NCBI GenBank assembly: GCA_002709185.1
Contig: PAQB01000046.1
Location: 1 to 20,137 of the forward strand
Origin: Flavobacteriaceae bacterium
GTDB lineage: Bacteria > Bacteroidota > Bacteroidia > Flavobacteriales > Flavobacteriaceae
Direction: 5' to 3'
DNA length: 20,137 nt
The notes below the pieces were generated by a model. The model was not told the origin of the DNA and made no database searches. It saw nothing but the letters and a program-made list of their open reading frames with translations. Both the position numbers and the translations under genes were made by a program. Of this stretch, positions 1-7,814 are shown one piece after another. Numbering within the stretch: position 1 is the first letter of the stretch; each line of letters begins with the position of its first letter.

Positions 1-76
1 ATTTAATTACAGAGCCGACCGCGATTGGTGGCTTAGAAAGGTGCTGAAAGAGAAAAATATTAAAAAGAATAAATAA
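1..76 (+). CDS. C-terminal end of an unidentified upstream gene (partial)
   Basis: The frame beginning at base 2 is open from the window edge to a TAA at 74-76 and encodes about 24 residues, ending in a basic tail (…WWLRKVLKEKNIKKNK). The stop lies one base before the susC ATG, so the two genes are almost certainly co-transcribed and the PUL extends upstream of the window. The fragment is too short to assign to a family. A sulfatase or glycoside hydrolase would fit the context, but nothing in the 24 residues proves it. Confidence 0.6.
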   Translation, partial: FNYRADRDWWLRKVLKEKNIKKNK

Positions 77-77
77 A

Positions 78-3000
78 ATGAGGTATAATTATTCAAAGAA
101 GCTTTTGATATTGATCGTTTCAATATTTACAATGACTTTGTCAGCTCAAGATTTTGAAGTGTTGGGGAAAGTCGTTGAAAAAGAAACCAATATTCCGCTG
201 GCAGGCGCCACCATCATTATCAAGGACACCAGCACAGGTGTCAGCTCGGATTTTGATGGGAATTTTAAAATCACTACCCAAAAGGGGCAAATTTTAATCG
301 TTTCTTATGTGGGCTTTAAAACTATTGAAATCGAAGTTCAGCAATCAGATGTTATCGCTTCAATGGAACCAAGCCTTGATGCATTGGACGAAGTAACGAT
401 AAGTGTGGGTTATTTTGATGTCAGTAAAAAAGATCTTTCAGGCGCTATCACCCAGATCAAAACCGAACAATTAGAGCAAAACAGAGCCGCGACCTTAGAA
501 AGTTTATTGCAAGGTCAAGTGGCAGGAGTCGTGGTCACTGAAAGTGCAGAGCCAGGTGGTGGAATCGGGATTTCTATTCGTGGTACAAATTCCATGCTTG
601 GTGGGACCCAACCTTTATATGTGCTTGATGGAATTCCAATTAATCCAGTTGCCGACGCCGAAGGCAATGGGAATTCAGGAGGTACACAGAGCTCCTTAAG
701 CTTTATCAATCCTAACGACATTGAAAAAATGGAGATTTTAAAAGATGCGGCTGCCACTGCCGTTTATGGTGCAAGGGGAGCCAATGGCGTGGTATTGATC
801 ACGACCAAGTCTGCCAATAAAAACAAAGGGAAAGATAAAATATCCTTTACATTTGACAGCTATCTCACCACGGTAAGAGAAAAATTAAATGTGTTAGATG
901 GCCCAGGCTTTGAATCATATATGAATCAACGTTCTTTAAATCAAATCTACCAAGAAATAACAAACCCTGATCGGTCTGGTGGTGCCTTTGATGGTTCACA
1001 AACTTTAAACCTTGATAATTATCCCGAAATTGAAGATTATGCAGTTCCATATCCTGAGTCAACTGGAGTGAGTACCGACTGGCAAGATGAAACTTATCAA
1101 TTGGCTCATACAAATTCTTATAATTTAAGTTACAGGGGTGGAGACTTCAAGAAAAATTACGCACTCAGTTTGGGGATATTTGATCAAGAAGGTGTAATTT
1201 TAAATACCACAAACAAACGTGTTTTTTTAAACTCAAGTGTAAAAAGAAAAGCATTCAACGACAAAATTGATATTTATGCCAGAACCAATGTTTCAAACAA
1301 GAAAGGTAATGCCTCTTCTGTGGGTAATGGACAGATATTTATGCAAAAAAGTGTAGTGTCTCAGCTGTTACAGTTTCAGCCGATTTATTCTTTGCTGGAA
1401 ACGGGTGAAAACGATGATATTTATTCTGCTTTAAACGAGGGGGATTTAATTTCAAACCCCTACACTTTAGCAAAATATGTTGTTGATGAAAAAAAATCAT
1501 TCACCTTTCGACAAGCCCTATCTCTGGTTGGTAAAATTACTCCAAAATTGACGGCAACTCTAAGAGGTGCTTTTGATTATCAGAAGAACACCCGTGACAA
1601 TTATTACCCCACCAATACAACCAGGGGCTATGTAAATAATGGGGAGGCTTCTCAGTCTTATTCAGAAAACAGGAAAATTTATGCTGAAGGGAATCTTCGT
1701 TACAGAAATCGATTCAATGCGCACAGAATTGATGCGACCTTGGTGACAACATACGAGCAAAACGCGATTCGTTCTTTGTTTAATAAAGCGACAGGATTTG
1801 CCAATGACAACACCACTTTCTATAATTTTAATGCAGCAGATGAGATTTTTGTCCCCATATCTCAATATAGAGAAATTGGGTTGTTGTCTGCTCTAACTAG
1901 GGTTGGGTATAATTACAATAGGAAATACTTTATTGATATCAATGCACGTATTGATGCCTCTTCCAAGTTTGCTGAAAATAAAAAAAGTGCTGTATTTCCC
2001 TCTGTCGCCATCTCTTGGGCACTATCAAAAGAACGCTTCATAAGAAGAATTAAGAAAATCAATAATTTAAAACTTCGTTTATCTTATGGTAAAACAGGGA
2101 GTAATCCAATTTCTCCATACCAGTCCTTGGCACTGATGAGCCCGATTCGCTATAATTTTGACGATGAATTGGTAATTGGATTTTATGAACAGAATCTTGA
2201 AAATGATAATTTAACTTGGGAAACGACCGATCAATTTAATGTTGGGTTAGATATTGGGATGTTTGATTCAAGGCTCAATATTACGCTGGATGCCTATCAC
2301 AAATTAACCTATGATTTACTTCAAAATGTAAATTTACCAGCTTCAAATGGCTATGCTACCCGTGTTGATAATTTTGGCGAAATAGAAAACAAAGGATACG
2401 AAATTGGTTTGCAAGCTGAAATGGTTAGGAATGATAATTTTAGTTGGGACCTGAATTCAACTTTTAGTCTCAACAGAAACAAACTTGTTAAACTCAACTC
2501 TAATTTGGAATATCAATTAGGTCCTTCTATTGGATTTTCTGATGCACGCCCCATCATGTTTATGGTTGGTCAACCTTTGGGGATTTTTTGGGGTGCTGAG
2601 ACTGATGGTATTTTTGAAAATTGGGAGCAGGCCAATGCCAGCGGTATTCCCAATGCCGCACCTGGTGAGATTAATTATGTGAACCACCATGTTGATTACG
2701 ATGCCTCTGGTAATCCTTCTGAGAATCAAGTCATTGATTTTGAAGATTACGTTAAACTTGGAGATCCAAATCCAGATTTTAATTTTTCTATCGGAAGTGA
2801 ATTTAAATACAAAAATTGGGACCTTAATCTTTTATTTACAGGTCAACAAGGGGGTGACTTATTCTGGGTAGATTCTTGGCAATTAAGTGGTCTTTTTAGA
2901 ACCCGAAATCATTTGACAGACTCATTTGAAAATTCTTGGAAGGCTCCATTAACGTATTCCAGCGGAACTTTAGTTTATGATCCCGCTGTCGGAAATACAA

Positions 3001-3305
3001 CTGGCGCAGCCCATCCGGCGGCTATTGTCAACAATGGAAACCGCAACACCCCCTCTGACAGACAGGTATTCGATGCTTCATTTTTTAGACTCAAAAACAT
3101 TAATCTTGGCTATAATTTTAATTTTAAAAATGGAAAATCGCTTCGACTTTATTTGTCTGGGCAGAATCTCGTGACTTGGACCCAATACCCTGGATATGAC
3201 CCAGAGGTTCAGACTTACACAAAAAACCCTCAAAGAAGAGGTGTGGACTTTGGAACCTATCCTGGAACAAAGTCTTATATTTTTGGATTAAGACTTAACT
3301 ATTAA
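78..3305 (+). CDS. susC: SusC/RagA-family TonB-linked outer-membrane receptor
   Basis: This protein imports oligosaccharides across the outer membrane, driven by TonB, and normally forms a complex with the SusD lipoprotein encoded next. The 1075 aa are usual for the family. Residues 1-24 are a signal peptide ending LSAQ. Residues 26-108 are a carboxypeptidase-regulatory-like domain with the typical GATIIIKDT and SYVGFK motifs. A Ton-box-like stretch (DEVTISVGY) lies at 104-112. The plug domain covers about 115-245 and shows SIRGTNS, YVLDGIPI and ILKDAAATAVYGARGANG. The rest is a TonB-dependent beta-barrel ending in the expected aromatic residue (FGLRLNY). The ATG at 78 gives a clean signal peptide and follows the previous stop by one base. 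The first gene position in a SusC-SusD-sulfatase string indicates uptake of a sulfated glycan. No anti-sigma or hybrid two-component regulator is visible in the window. Family assignment is certain; the substrate is not. Confidence 0.97.
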   Translation: MRYNYSKKLLILIVSIFTMTLSAQDFEVLGKVVEKETNIPLAGATIIIKDTSTGVSSDFDGNFKITTQKGQILIVSYVGFKTIEIEVQQSDVIASMEPSLDALDEVTISVGYFDVSKKDLSGAITQIKTEQLEQNRAATLESLLQGQVAGVVVTESAEPGGGIGISIRGTNSMLGGTQPLYVLDGIPINPVADAEGNGNSGGTQSSLSFINPNDIEKMEILKDAAATAVYGARGANGVVLITTKSANKNKGKDKISFTFDSYLTTVREKLNVLDGPGFESYMNQRSLNQIYQEITNPDRSGGAFDGSQTLNLDNYPEIEDYAVPYPESTGVSTDWQDETYQLAHTNSYNLSYRGGDFKKNYALSLGIFDQEGVILNTTNKRVFLNSSVKRKAFNDKIDIYARTNVSNKKGNASSVGNGQIFMQKSVVSQLLQFQPIYSLLETGENDDIYSALNEGDLISNPYTLAKYVVDEKKSFTFRQALSLVGKITPKLTATLRGAFDYQKNTRDNYYPTNTTRGYVNNGEASQSYSENRKIYAEGNLRYRNRFNAHRIDATLVTTYEQNAIRSLFNKATGFANDNTTFYNFNAADEIFVPISQYREIGLLSALTRVGYNYNRKYFIDINARIDASSKFAENKKSAVFPSVAISWALSKERFIRRIKKINNLKLRLSYGKTGSNPISPYQSLALMSPIRYNFDDELVIGFYEQNLENDNLTWETTDQFNVGLDIGMFDSRLNITLDAYHKLTYDLLQNVNLPASNGYATRVDNFGEIENKGYEIGLQAEMVRNDNFSWDLNSTFSLNRNKLVKLNSNLEYQLGPSIGFSDARPIMFMVGQPLGIFWGAETDGIFENWEQANASGIPNAAPGEINYVNHHVDYDASGNPSENQVIDFEDYVKLGDPNPDFNFSIGSEFKYKNWDLNLLFTGQQGGDLFWVDSWQLSGLFRTRNHLTDSFENSWKAPLTYSSGTLVYDPAVGNTTGAAHPAAIVNNGNRNTPSDRQVFDASFFRLKNINLGYNFNFKNGKSLRLYLSGQNLVTWTQYPGYDPEVQTYTKNPQRRGVDFGTYPGTKSYIFGLRLNY

Positions 3306-3316
3306 CACAATAAATT

Positions 3317-4912
3317 ATGAAAACTAAAACGTTGTTTAAAATCCATCTCTTGATTCTTTGTGTATTTGTTAGTTCATGCGAAGTGCTTGATGAAACCCCT
3401 TTCGTTCAAACTGATACAGCTAATTATTACCAAAACGCAGAAGATGCCCTTGACGGTTTAACTAGCGCCTACGCGCGTTTAAAAAGTGGTAATGGCTACT
3501 ATAAACAAAAGTATTTATCTACACTTTTTGCAGCCTCGGATCAAGGATTATCAACATTTTTATTGAATAATTTTAAAAATGGTACAGTGACTTCAACAGA
3601 TCCTAATACTGAGGGCATTTGGAAAGATATTTATGTTGCCATTCGGGATGCCAACAATGTGATTGCTAGGGTTCCTTCAATTGATATGGACGAGACTTTA
3701 AAACTAAGAATTTTAGGGGAGGCCAAATTTTTAAGAGCACTGCATTATTTTAATCTTGTACGTTGTTTTGGAGAAGTTCCTCTTAGGCTTGTTCCCGTGG
3801 AGTCAGGAGATGACGAAGGGCTTCCTGTTTCTCCGATTTCTGAAATATATGATGCTATTATCAGTGATTTAGTTGCAGCCAGCAGCGATTGTTGGAACAG
3901 AAATGAAATGGTAGGTACAGAAATAAACAATATCGGTCGTGTTACCAAAGCCGCTGCCAATGCGTTGTTGGCTAAAGTTTATTTACGGATGGCTTCTTGT
4001 AAGCGGACCGCCTTAGACGGAATACAAGGCAATGATAAATATCTTGAGTTCTCTGAAACTCCCTCAGCCTATTACCAATTGGCTGCTGATCATTGTAATG
4101 CTGCTCTATTAGACAGCGGGTTTATTCTCAGTGGAAATTTGGACCAATATAATTCTATATTTGACGCCGATAATGGCAATAATCCTGAAATGTTATTTGA
4201 TGTTCAGGGATCTGATGAAATTGGCCAAGGCACCGCTGTTTCAAATCTTTTCACACCAAGGAACTCAGGGCTGAGCGGCACAGGATTTGGTGGCAGTAAT
4301 AAATTAAAACCAAGATTTATCAACTTTCATATAAATAAAAATGACCCAAGGTTTCAAAATACAATTCTTAAAGAATACCAAAATACAGTTCGTTTGTTTC
4401 AAATTAATAATGGCAGTACCGGCTATATTGGCACCCCATTAGACCCAACTTTAAATCCTTTCACCTTATGGCAGGTATGGACAGCAAAATATATTGATAC
4501 AGGTGCTACTACTCCCTATACCAGCCGTCAAAATTGGCATATCATTAGGCTTGCAGATGTGTATTTAATGCGTGCGGAAGCTTTGGCGGAATTGAATCAA
4601 AATCCAGCTTTAGCTTATCAAGATATTAATGCATTAAGATCTCGTGTTGGTATGGCTAATTTTGATGGTGCGTCCTTGTCAATGGACGCTTTTAGAACGG
4701 CGCTTTTAAAAGAAAGGGGCGTAGAGTTATATATGGAAGGGCATCGGTTTTTCGATCTCACACGCTTTGGAGTATATGATGAGTACTGTTCAAATATTTT
4801 GGGTGCCACATCAAGTCAGTTTGTTCAAGGTGCCATTGGACAACGTCAACCAGAAGACTATACATGGCCGATTCCTATTTTTGAAACCGCGGCGAATTCA
4901 AATATAAATTGA
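3317..4912 (+). CDS. susD: SusD/RagB-family surface glycan-binding lipoprotein
   Basis: This is the surface lipoprotein that captures the glycan and caps the SusC channel. The 531 aa are typical. The signal peptide ends in a lipobox (VFVSSC) with Cys21 as the lipidated residue. SusD hallmarks are the N-terminal TPR-like region (about 37-150, with EAKFLRALHYFNLVR at 135-149 and a FGEVPL turn), the IIRLADVYLMRAEALAELN helix at 409-427, and the C-terminal ERGVELYMEGHRFFDLTRFG motif at 466-485. It starts 11 bases after the susC stop and is followed 20 bases later by a sulfatase, so it is in the same operon. Ligand-contacting residues cannot be predicted from sequence alone. Confidence 0.97.
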   Translation: MKTKTLFKIHLLILCVFVSSCEVLDETPFVQTDTANYYQNAEDALDGLTSAYARLKSGNGYYKQKYLSTLFAASDQGLSTFLLNNFKNGTVTSTDPNTEGIWKDIYVAIRDANNVIARVPSIDMDETLKLRILGEAKFLRALHYFNLVRCFGEVPLRLVPVESGDDEGLPVSPISEIYDAIISDLVAASSDCWNRNEMVGTEINNIGRVTKAAANALLAKVYLRMASCKRTALDGIQGNDKYLEFSETPSAYYQLAADHCNAALLDSGFILSGNLDQYNSIFDADNGNNPEMLFDVQGSDEIGQGTAVSNLFTPRNSGLSGTGFGGSNKLKPRFINFHINKNDPRFQNTILKEYQNTVRLFQINNGSTGYIGTPLDPTLNPFTLWQVWTAKYIDTGATTPYTSRQNWHIIRLADVYLMRAEALAELNQNPALAYQDINALRSRVGMANFDGASLSMDAFRTALLKERGVELYMEGHRFFDLTRFGVYDEYCSNILGATSSQFVQGAIGQRQPEDYTWPIPIFETAANSNIN

Positions 4913-4932
4913 TACCATAAGCTATTCATAAT

Positions 4933-6354
4933 ATGAGATTTATTATCATTTCCTTTTGTTTCATCTTTAGCTTAAATTTTAGTTGTTCTTCTGCTAAAGA
5001 GAAGGCTTTAATTACGCCTCCTAATTTTATTCTGATATTAGCTGACGATCAAGGATGGAATGGAACTTCTGTGCAAATGATAGACAACTACCCTCAATCT
5101 AAAAGTGATTACCATGAGACCCCTAACTTAGAGTTACTAGCTGAGCGCGGCATGCGGTTCTCTTCGGCATACGCCAGTGCTCCGGTCTGTTCCCCTTCGC
5201 GTTATAGCATTCAATTTGGCCAAACACCGGCCCGTTTAAAAATGATTCGTGTAGGGATGAATACCAAACACATCCATCATGAAACTCCATATACCATTCC
5301 CAAGCTTTTAAAATCAATCAACCCTAATTATCGGGCTGCACATTTTGGTAAATGGGGTATAGATGCGCATCCCTCTGTCCTTGGATACGATGAAAGCGAT
5401 GGAATCACTGGTAATAAAGACGGAGGTTTTAACCACAAAGCCAATAAAAAACAGTGGCAAAATAACATCAGTGAAGATCCAAAAAAGATATTCAGTACAA
5501 CGGAAAGAGCACTTAATTTTTTAGAGCGCCAAGCCAGTTCAAAGCAACCGTTTTTTTTACAAGTATCTCATTATGCTGTACACTCTGATCTTATGATGCG
5601 TCAAGAAACTTTAAATAAATACAAATCTAAGCCCAAGGGTAAACACCAAAAACACGCTGGTTTTGCAGCCATGACGGAAGATTTAGATGCTGGTGTCGGA
5701 ATGTTGTTAGAACGTTTAAAAGCCTTGGAGTTGGAAGGAAATACTTATGTGATTTACACCTCAGACAATGGGGCCGTTCCTGTCATGCCACCAAGGCCAA
5801 AGTATAAAACAGGCACAAACTACCCTCTAAGTCGCGGCAAGTGGGATGCCATGGAAGGGGGCATTAGGGTTCCTTTTGTAATCGCTGGTCCATTAATTAA
5901 ACCTGGATCAGAATCCAAAACATCCATTACATTTTCAGATCTAATGCCTACAGTTATCGATTTGGCCGACGGTTCATTGCCAACTTACGAAGTATTGGAT
6001 GGCGGGAGTTTTAAAAATATTCTTCTTCGTAAAGGAACCAATGTTAAGCGACCCTTTGATGGACTTGTTTTTCACGTACCCTACGAAAATGGCATTGCAT
6101 TAAAACGCGCTCATTCTTCGATTATAATGGACCATTTAAAATTGATTAAATTTTATGACAATAATGAGCTTCTTCTTTTCAATTTAGAAAATGATATCGA
6201 AGAGAAAAACAATCTCGCAATGACACAACCTAAAAAGTGTGAGTTTTTGGAAACCGCACTAGATACTTATTTACAAAATGTCAAGGCTCCTAAATGGAAA
6301 ACTGGCCTTACATGGAAATCTGGTACAGTTGAAAAAATTAACTCATTTCATTAA
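4933..6354 (+). CDS. S1-family (formylglycine-dependent) sulfatase, first of three
   Basis: Predicted to hydrolyse a sulfate ester on the PUL's target glycan. The 473-aa protein has the S1 sulfatase active-site signature C-x-P-x-R as CSPSR at residues 86-90. Cys86 is the residue converted to formylglycine by a maturase encoded elsewhere. Metal-binding acidic residues sit in ILADDQG (Asp38-Asp39) and YTSDNG (Asp278-Asn279), and the active-site Lys is in FGKWG (Lys140). The N-terminus is a hydrophobic export signal; LNFSC with Cys18 is a weak lipobox, so it may be periplasmic or a lipoprotein. The overall look (LADDQGWNG near the start, HFGKWG) recalls the S1_16 subfamily, which contains galactose/GalNAc 4-O-sulfatases, but this subfamily call is from memory and weak. 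The gene lies 20 bases after susD and is in the same operon. Confidence 0.93.
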   Translation: MRFIIISFCFIFSLNFSCSSAKEKALITPPNFILILADDQGWNGTSVQMIDNYPQSKSDYHETPNLELLAERGMRFSSAYASAPVCSPSRYSIQFGQTPARLKMIRVGMNTKHIHHETPYTIPKLLKSINPNYRAAHFGKWGIDAHPSVLGYDESDGITGNKDGGFNHKANKKQWQNNISEDPKKIFSTTERALNFLERQASSKQPFFLQVSHYAVHSDLMMRQETLNKYKSKPKGKHQKHAGFAAMTEDLDAGVGMLLERLKALELEGNTYVIYTSDNGAVPVMPPRPKYKTGTNYPLSRGKWDAMEGGIRVPFVIAGPLIKPGSESKTSITFSDLMPTVIDLADGSLPTYEVLDGGSFKNILLRKGTNVKRPFDGLVFHVPYENGIALKRAHSSIIMDHLKLIKFYDNNELLLFNLENDIEEKNNLAMTQPKKCEFLETALDTYLQNVKAPKWKTGLTWKSGTVEKINSFH

Positions 6355-6415
6355 CAAAATAAATCGCAATAATTTCTTAACTTACAAACAACTAATTAAC
6401 ATTAAAATTTACAAC
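6355..6415 (+). other. AT-rich leader before the small secreted protein gene
   Basis: This 61-base gap is the longest one inside the first operon. It is about 80 percent A+T, has no stable hairpin, and shows no clear match to the Bacteroidota promoter consensus (TTTG … TAnnTTTG). AT-rich leaders without Shine-Dalgarno sites often precede well-translated Bacteroidota genes, so it may simply be a strong translation initiation region for the next gene. Confidence 0.3.
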
Positions 6416-6748
6416 ATGATAAAAAAAATATTTTTAATTACAGTCCTTATTTGTTTTTCTTTTAAAGGCCTCTCTCAGAATAATCCTGAGCAAAAGGCAA
6501 AAGCGTTTTTAGCTGAAATGGCAAAGGTTCTTAATCTCGACAAAGTAGAAAAACAAGAAGTCTATACAGTACAATTGGATCGGTTTACACAAGCCGCTGA
6601 AATTCGTCAAAATCACAAAGCGGAACCTCAAATAAAAAAGGCGAAGTTAAAAAAAGTATACAATAAATTATACGGAAAAATGAATGCCATTATTGGAAAA
6701 GAAAGAATGCAAAAATGGTCGGAATATAAAAAACAATCAAAAAATTAA
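6416..6748 (+). CDS. Small secreted helical protein of unknown function
   Basis: A 110-aa protein with a cleavable signal peptide (residues 1-21, ending GLSQ) and a short, highly charged, probably all-alpha mature part rich in Lys, Glu and Gln. It contains LNLDKVEKQEVYTVQLDRF and ends in KERMQKWSEYKK. I chose the ATG at 6416; the open frame reaches back to 6278, but that extension overlaps the sulfatase gene and would bury the signal peptide. The layout loosely resembles periplasmic Spy/LTXXQ-type helical proteins, though the LTxxQ motif itself is not present. I believe similar short proteins occur near flavobacterial PULs but cannot check this. It lies between a sulfatase and a T9SS-exported binding-type protein, five bases before the latter, so the two are co-translated. 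Possible roles are a periplasmic chaperone or a stress-sensing protein; no function can be assigned. Confidence 0.85.
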   Translation: MIKKIFLITVLICFSFKGLSQNNPEQKAKAFLAEMAKVLNLDKVEKQEVYTVQLDRFTQAAEIRQNHKAEPQIKKAKLKKVYNKLYGKMNAIIGKERMQKWSEYKKQSKN

Positions 6749-6753
6749 TAATT

Positions 6754-7740
6754 ATGGTCAAGAAAATTACTCTATTAATTTTAACAACAATTACAAGCGT
6801 ATTATATGCTCAGACTACGATTGGAGAATCATCTCTTTTCGCTACAACAACCAATCCAACTTGGACACATGTATTTACAGCCGCTACAACAGCTGACGGT
6901 GTTGCAGTCAGTGGACCAGCTCAAACAGTTGTAATTAATATTACAAGTTTGCCTGATGGTTCAACTTATAGAATATATAAAACAACCTCATCGGGTGCAG
7001 CAGATTTTAGTCAACAAGGAGATTTAGCAATGGGAGAAAATACAATTACGGTTGCCGCAGCTAATTTTAATCGTGCAGTTAAATTTCAGTTTTCAGGGGA
7101 AGGCTTGATTGAATTTGATTCATTCTCACATAATGGAGTAGTTCTATACCCTGTTGAAGAATGTGGACCTGACGATAATATCATTGGTACATCAAATTTA
7201 TTTGTTTCTCAAGAAGGTCAATGGCCTTATTCTTTAACACTTGCTTCAATTGATGATGGTAATATGGGCGAAGTACACTCATTTACGATGGATGTTACTT
7301 GTTTACCAGCTGGTGGTGCGCAGTATAGAATTTTAAAGACGGGTCCAAATGGTGATATTACATGTTGTAATGTAGATCTTTCTTTAGGGCTCAATACTAA
7401 AAATGTTGCTGCCAATGGAGGTTGGACAAGAAATGTTAGATTTTGGTTCAGTAGCGGAGATATTGGATTTTCTTCCATAACTTCAAACGGTTCTGCATTA
7501 GGTTTACAGGAGATTAATTATGCATTAGTAAAGATTCATCCGAATCCCGCAACAAATTTTCTCACGATTTCAGGGGTAAATAATATCGACTCTGTAAAAG
7601 TGTACTCTGTTTTGGGTCGTTTAGAAAAAGAAGTTTTTAATACCCACCAAATTGATATTTCCCATTTAGCGTCGGGTGTGTATATGGTTAAAGTGAGTGA
7701 TGGAAGTAATGTGATTTCTAAAAAATTCATTAAACAGTAA
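6754..7740 (+). CDS. T9SS-exported protein with two copies of an unnamed beta-rich domain, putative surface glycan-binding protein
   Basis: The 328-aa protein has a signal peptide (1-20, ending LYAQ), domain copy A (about 21-132), domain copy B (about 142-249) and a type A T9SS C-terminal sorting domain (about 255-328). The sorting domain shows IHPNPATNFLTIS, VKVYSVLGR, HLASGVYMVKV and the final KKFIKQ. Nothing else is left over, so the protein consists of the paired domain plus its export tag. No catalytic motif is visible. The two copies are related to each other and to a third copy in the GH128-like enzyme at 9412-11670 (for example LPxGxxYRIxKT and RxVxFxFSxGxIxF). Its place in the PUL, the beta-strand pattern and the coupling to a glycosidase suggest carbohydrate binding at the cell surface; this is inference. 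It is the last gene of the first operon, ending 15 bases before a strong terminator. The sequence is A/T-biased, with simple codons, as in highly expressed genes. Confidence 0.88.
   Translation: MVKKITLLILTTITSVLYAQTTIGESSLFATTTNPTWTHVFTAATTADGVAVSGPAQTVVINITSLPDGSTYRIYKTTSSGAADFSQQGDLAMGENTITVAAANFNRAVKFQFSGEGLIEFDSFSHNGVVLYPVEECGPDDNIIGTSNLFVSQEGQWPYSLTLASIDDGNMGEVHSFTMDVTCLPAGGAQYRILKTGPNGDITCCNVDLSLGLNTKNVAANGGWTRNVRFWFSSGDIGFSSITSNGSALGLQEINYALVKIHPNPATNFLTISGVNNIDSVKVYSVLGRLEKEVFNTHQIDISHLASGVYMVKVSDGSNVISKKFIKQ
6814..7149 (+). repeat. Unnamed beta-domain, copy A
   Basis: Protein-level repeat, residues about 21-132 of the 328-aa protein. Key matches to the other copies are the N-terminal GESSLF, INITSLPDGSTYRIYKT in the middle, LAMGENTITVAA, and NRAVKFQFSGEGLIEF followed by HNG at the end. 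It is the most divergent copy: the WPY and DDGNxG motifs of copies B and C are replaced by WTH and TADG. Confidence 0.7.
7177..7500 (+). repeat. Unnamed beta-domain, copy B
   Basis: Protein-level repeat, residues about 142-249 of the 328-aa protein. It contains GTSNLF, WPYSLTLASIDDGNMG, LPAGGAQYRILKT, LSLGLNTKNVAA and RNVRFWFSSGDIGF…SNG. It aligns nearly without gaps to copy C in the neighbouring glycosidase. It carries three Cys (183, 204, 205), not present in copies A or C. Confidence 0.75.
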
Positions 7741-7755
7741 ATAAAATTCATTAAC

Positions 7756-7802
7756 AAAACTGATAAGTTCGAAACCATACTTTTGAGTTTATCAGTTTTT
7801 TT
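7756..7802 (+). terminator. Strong hairpin terminator at the end of the first PUL operon
   Basis: AAAACTGATAA at 7756-7766 is perfectly complementary to TTATCAGTTTT at 7789-7799. The stem continues inward with A-U, C-G and G-U pairs to a CCATAC loop (7775-7780), giving about 19 paired positions. The 3' arm runs straight into a T tract (7796-7802). It could act in both directions because the 5' arm starts with an A run. It lies 15 bases after the 328-aa gene and only 12 bases before the next start codon. Confidence 0.85.
7778..7785 (+). promoter_or_regulatory. Possible Bacteroidota -7 box inside the terminator hairpin
   Basis: TACTTTTG matches the -7 consensus TAnnTTTG. There is no convincing TTTG -33 element 17-23 bases upstream, and the motif lies in the 3' half of a hairpin, so this may be chance. 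If real, it would start a very short leader (about 20 bases) for the TTG-started sulfatase gene. Confidence 0.22.
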
Positions 7803-7814
7803 AAACCATTTATT

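Noticed and set aside
6278..6415. N-terminal extension of the small secreted protein frame
   Set aside because: It overlaps the end of the sulfatase gene and would hide the clear signal peptide starting at 6416.
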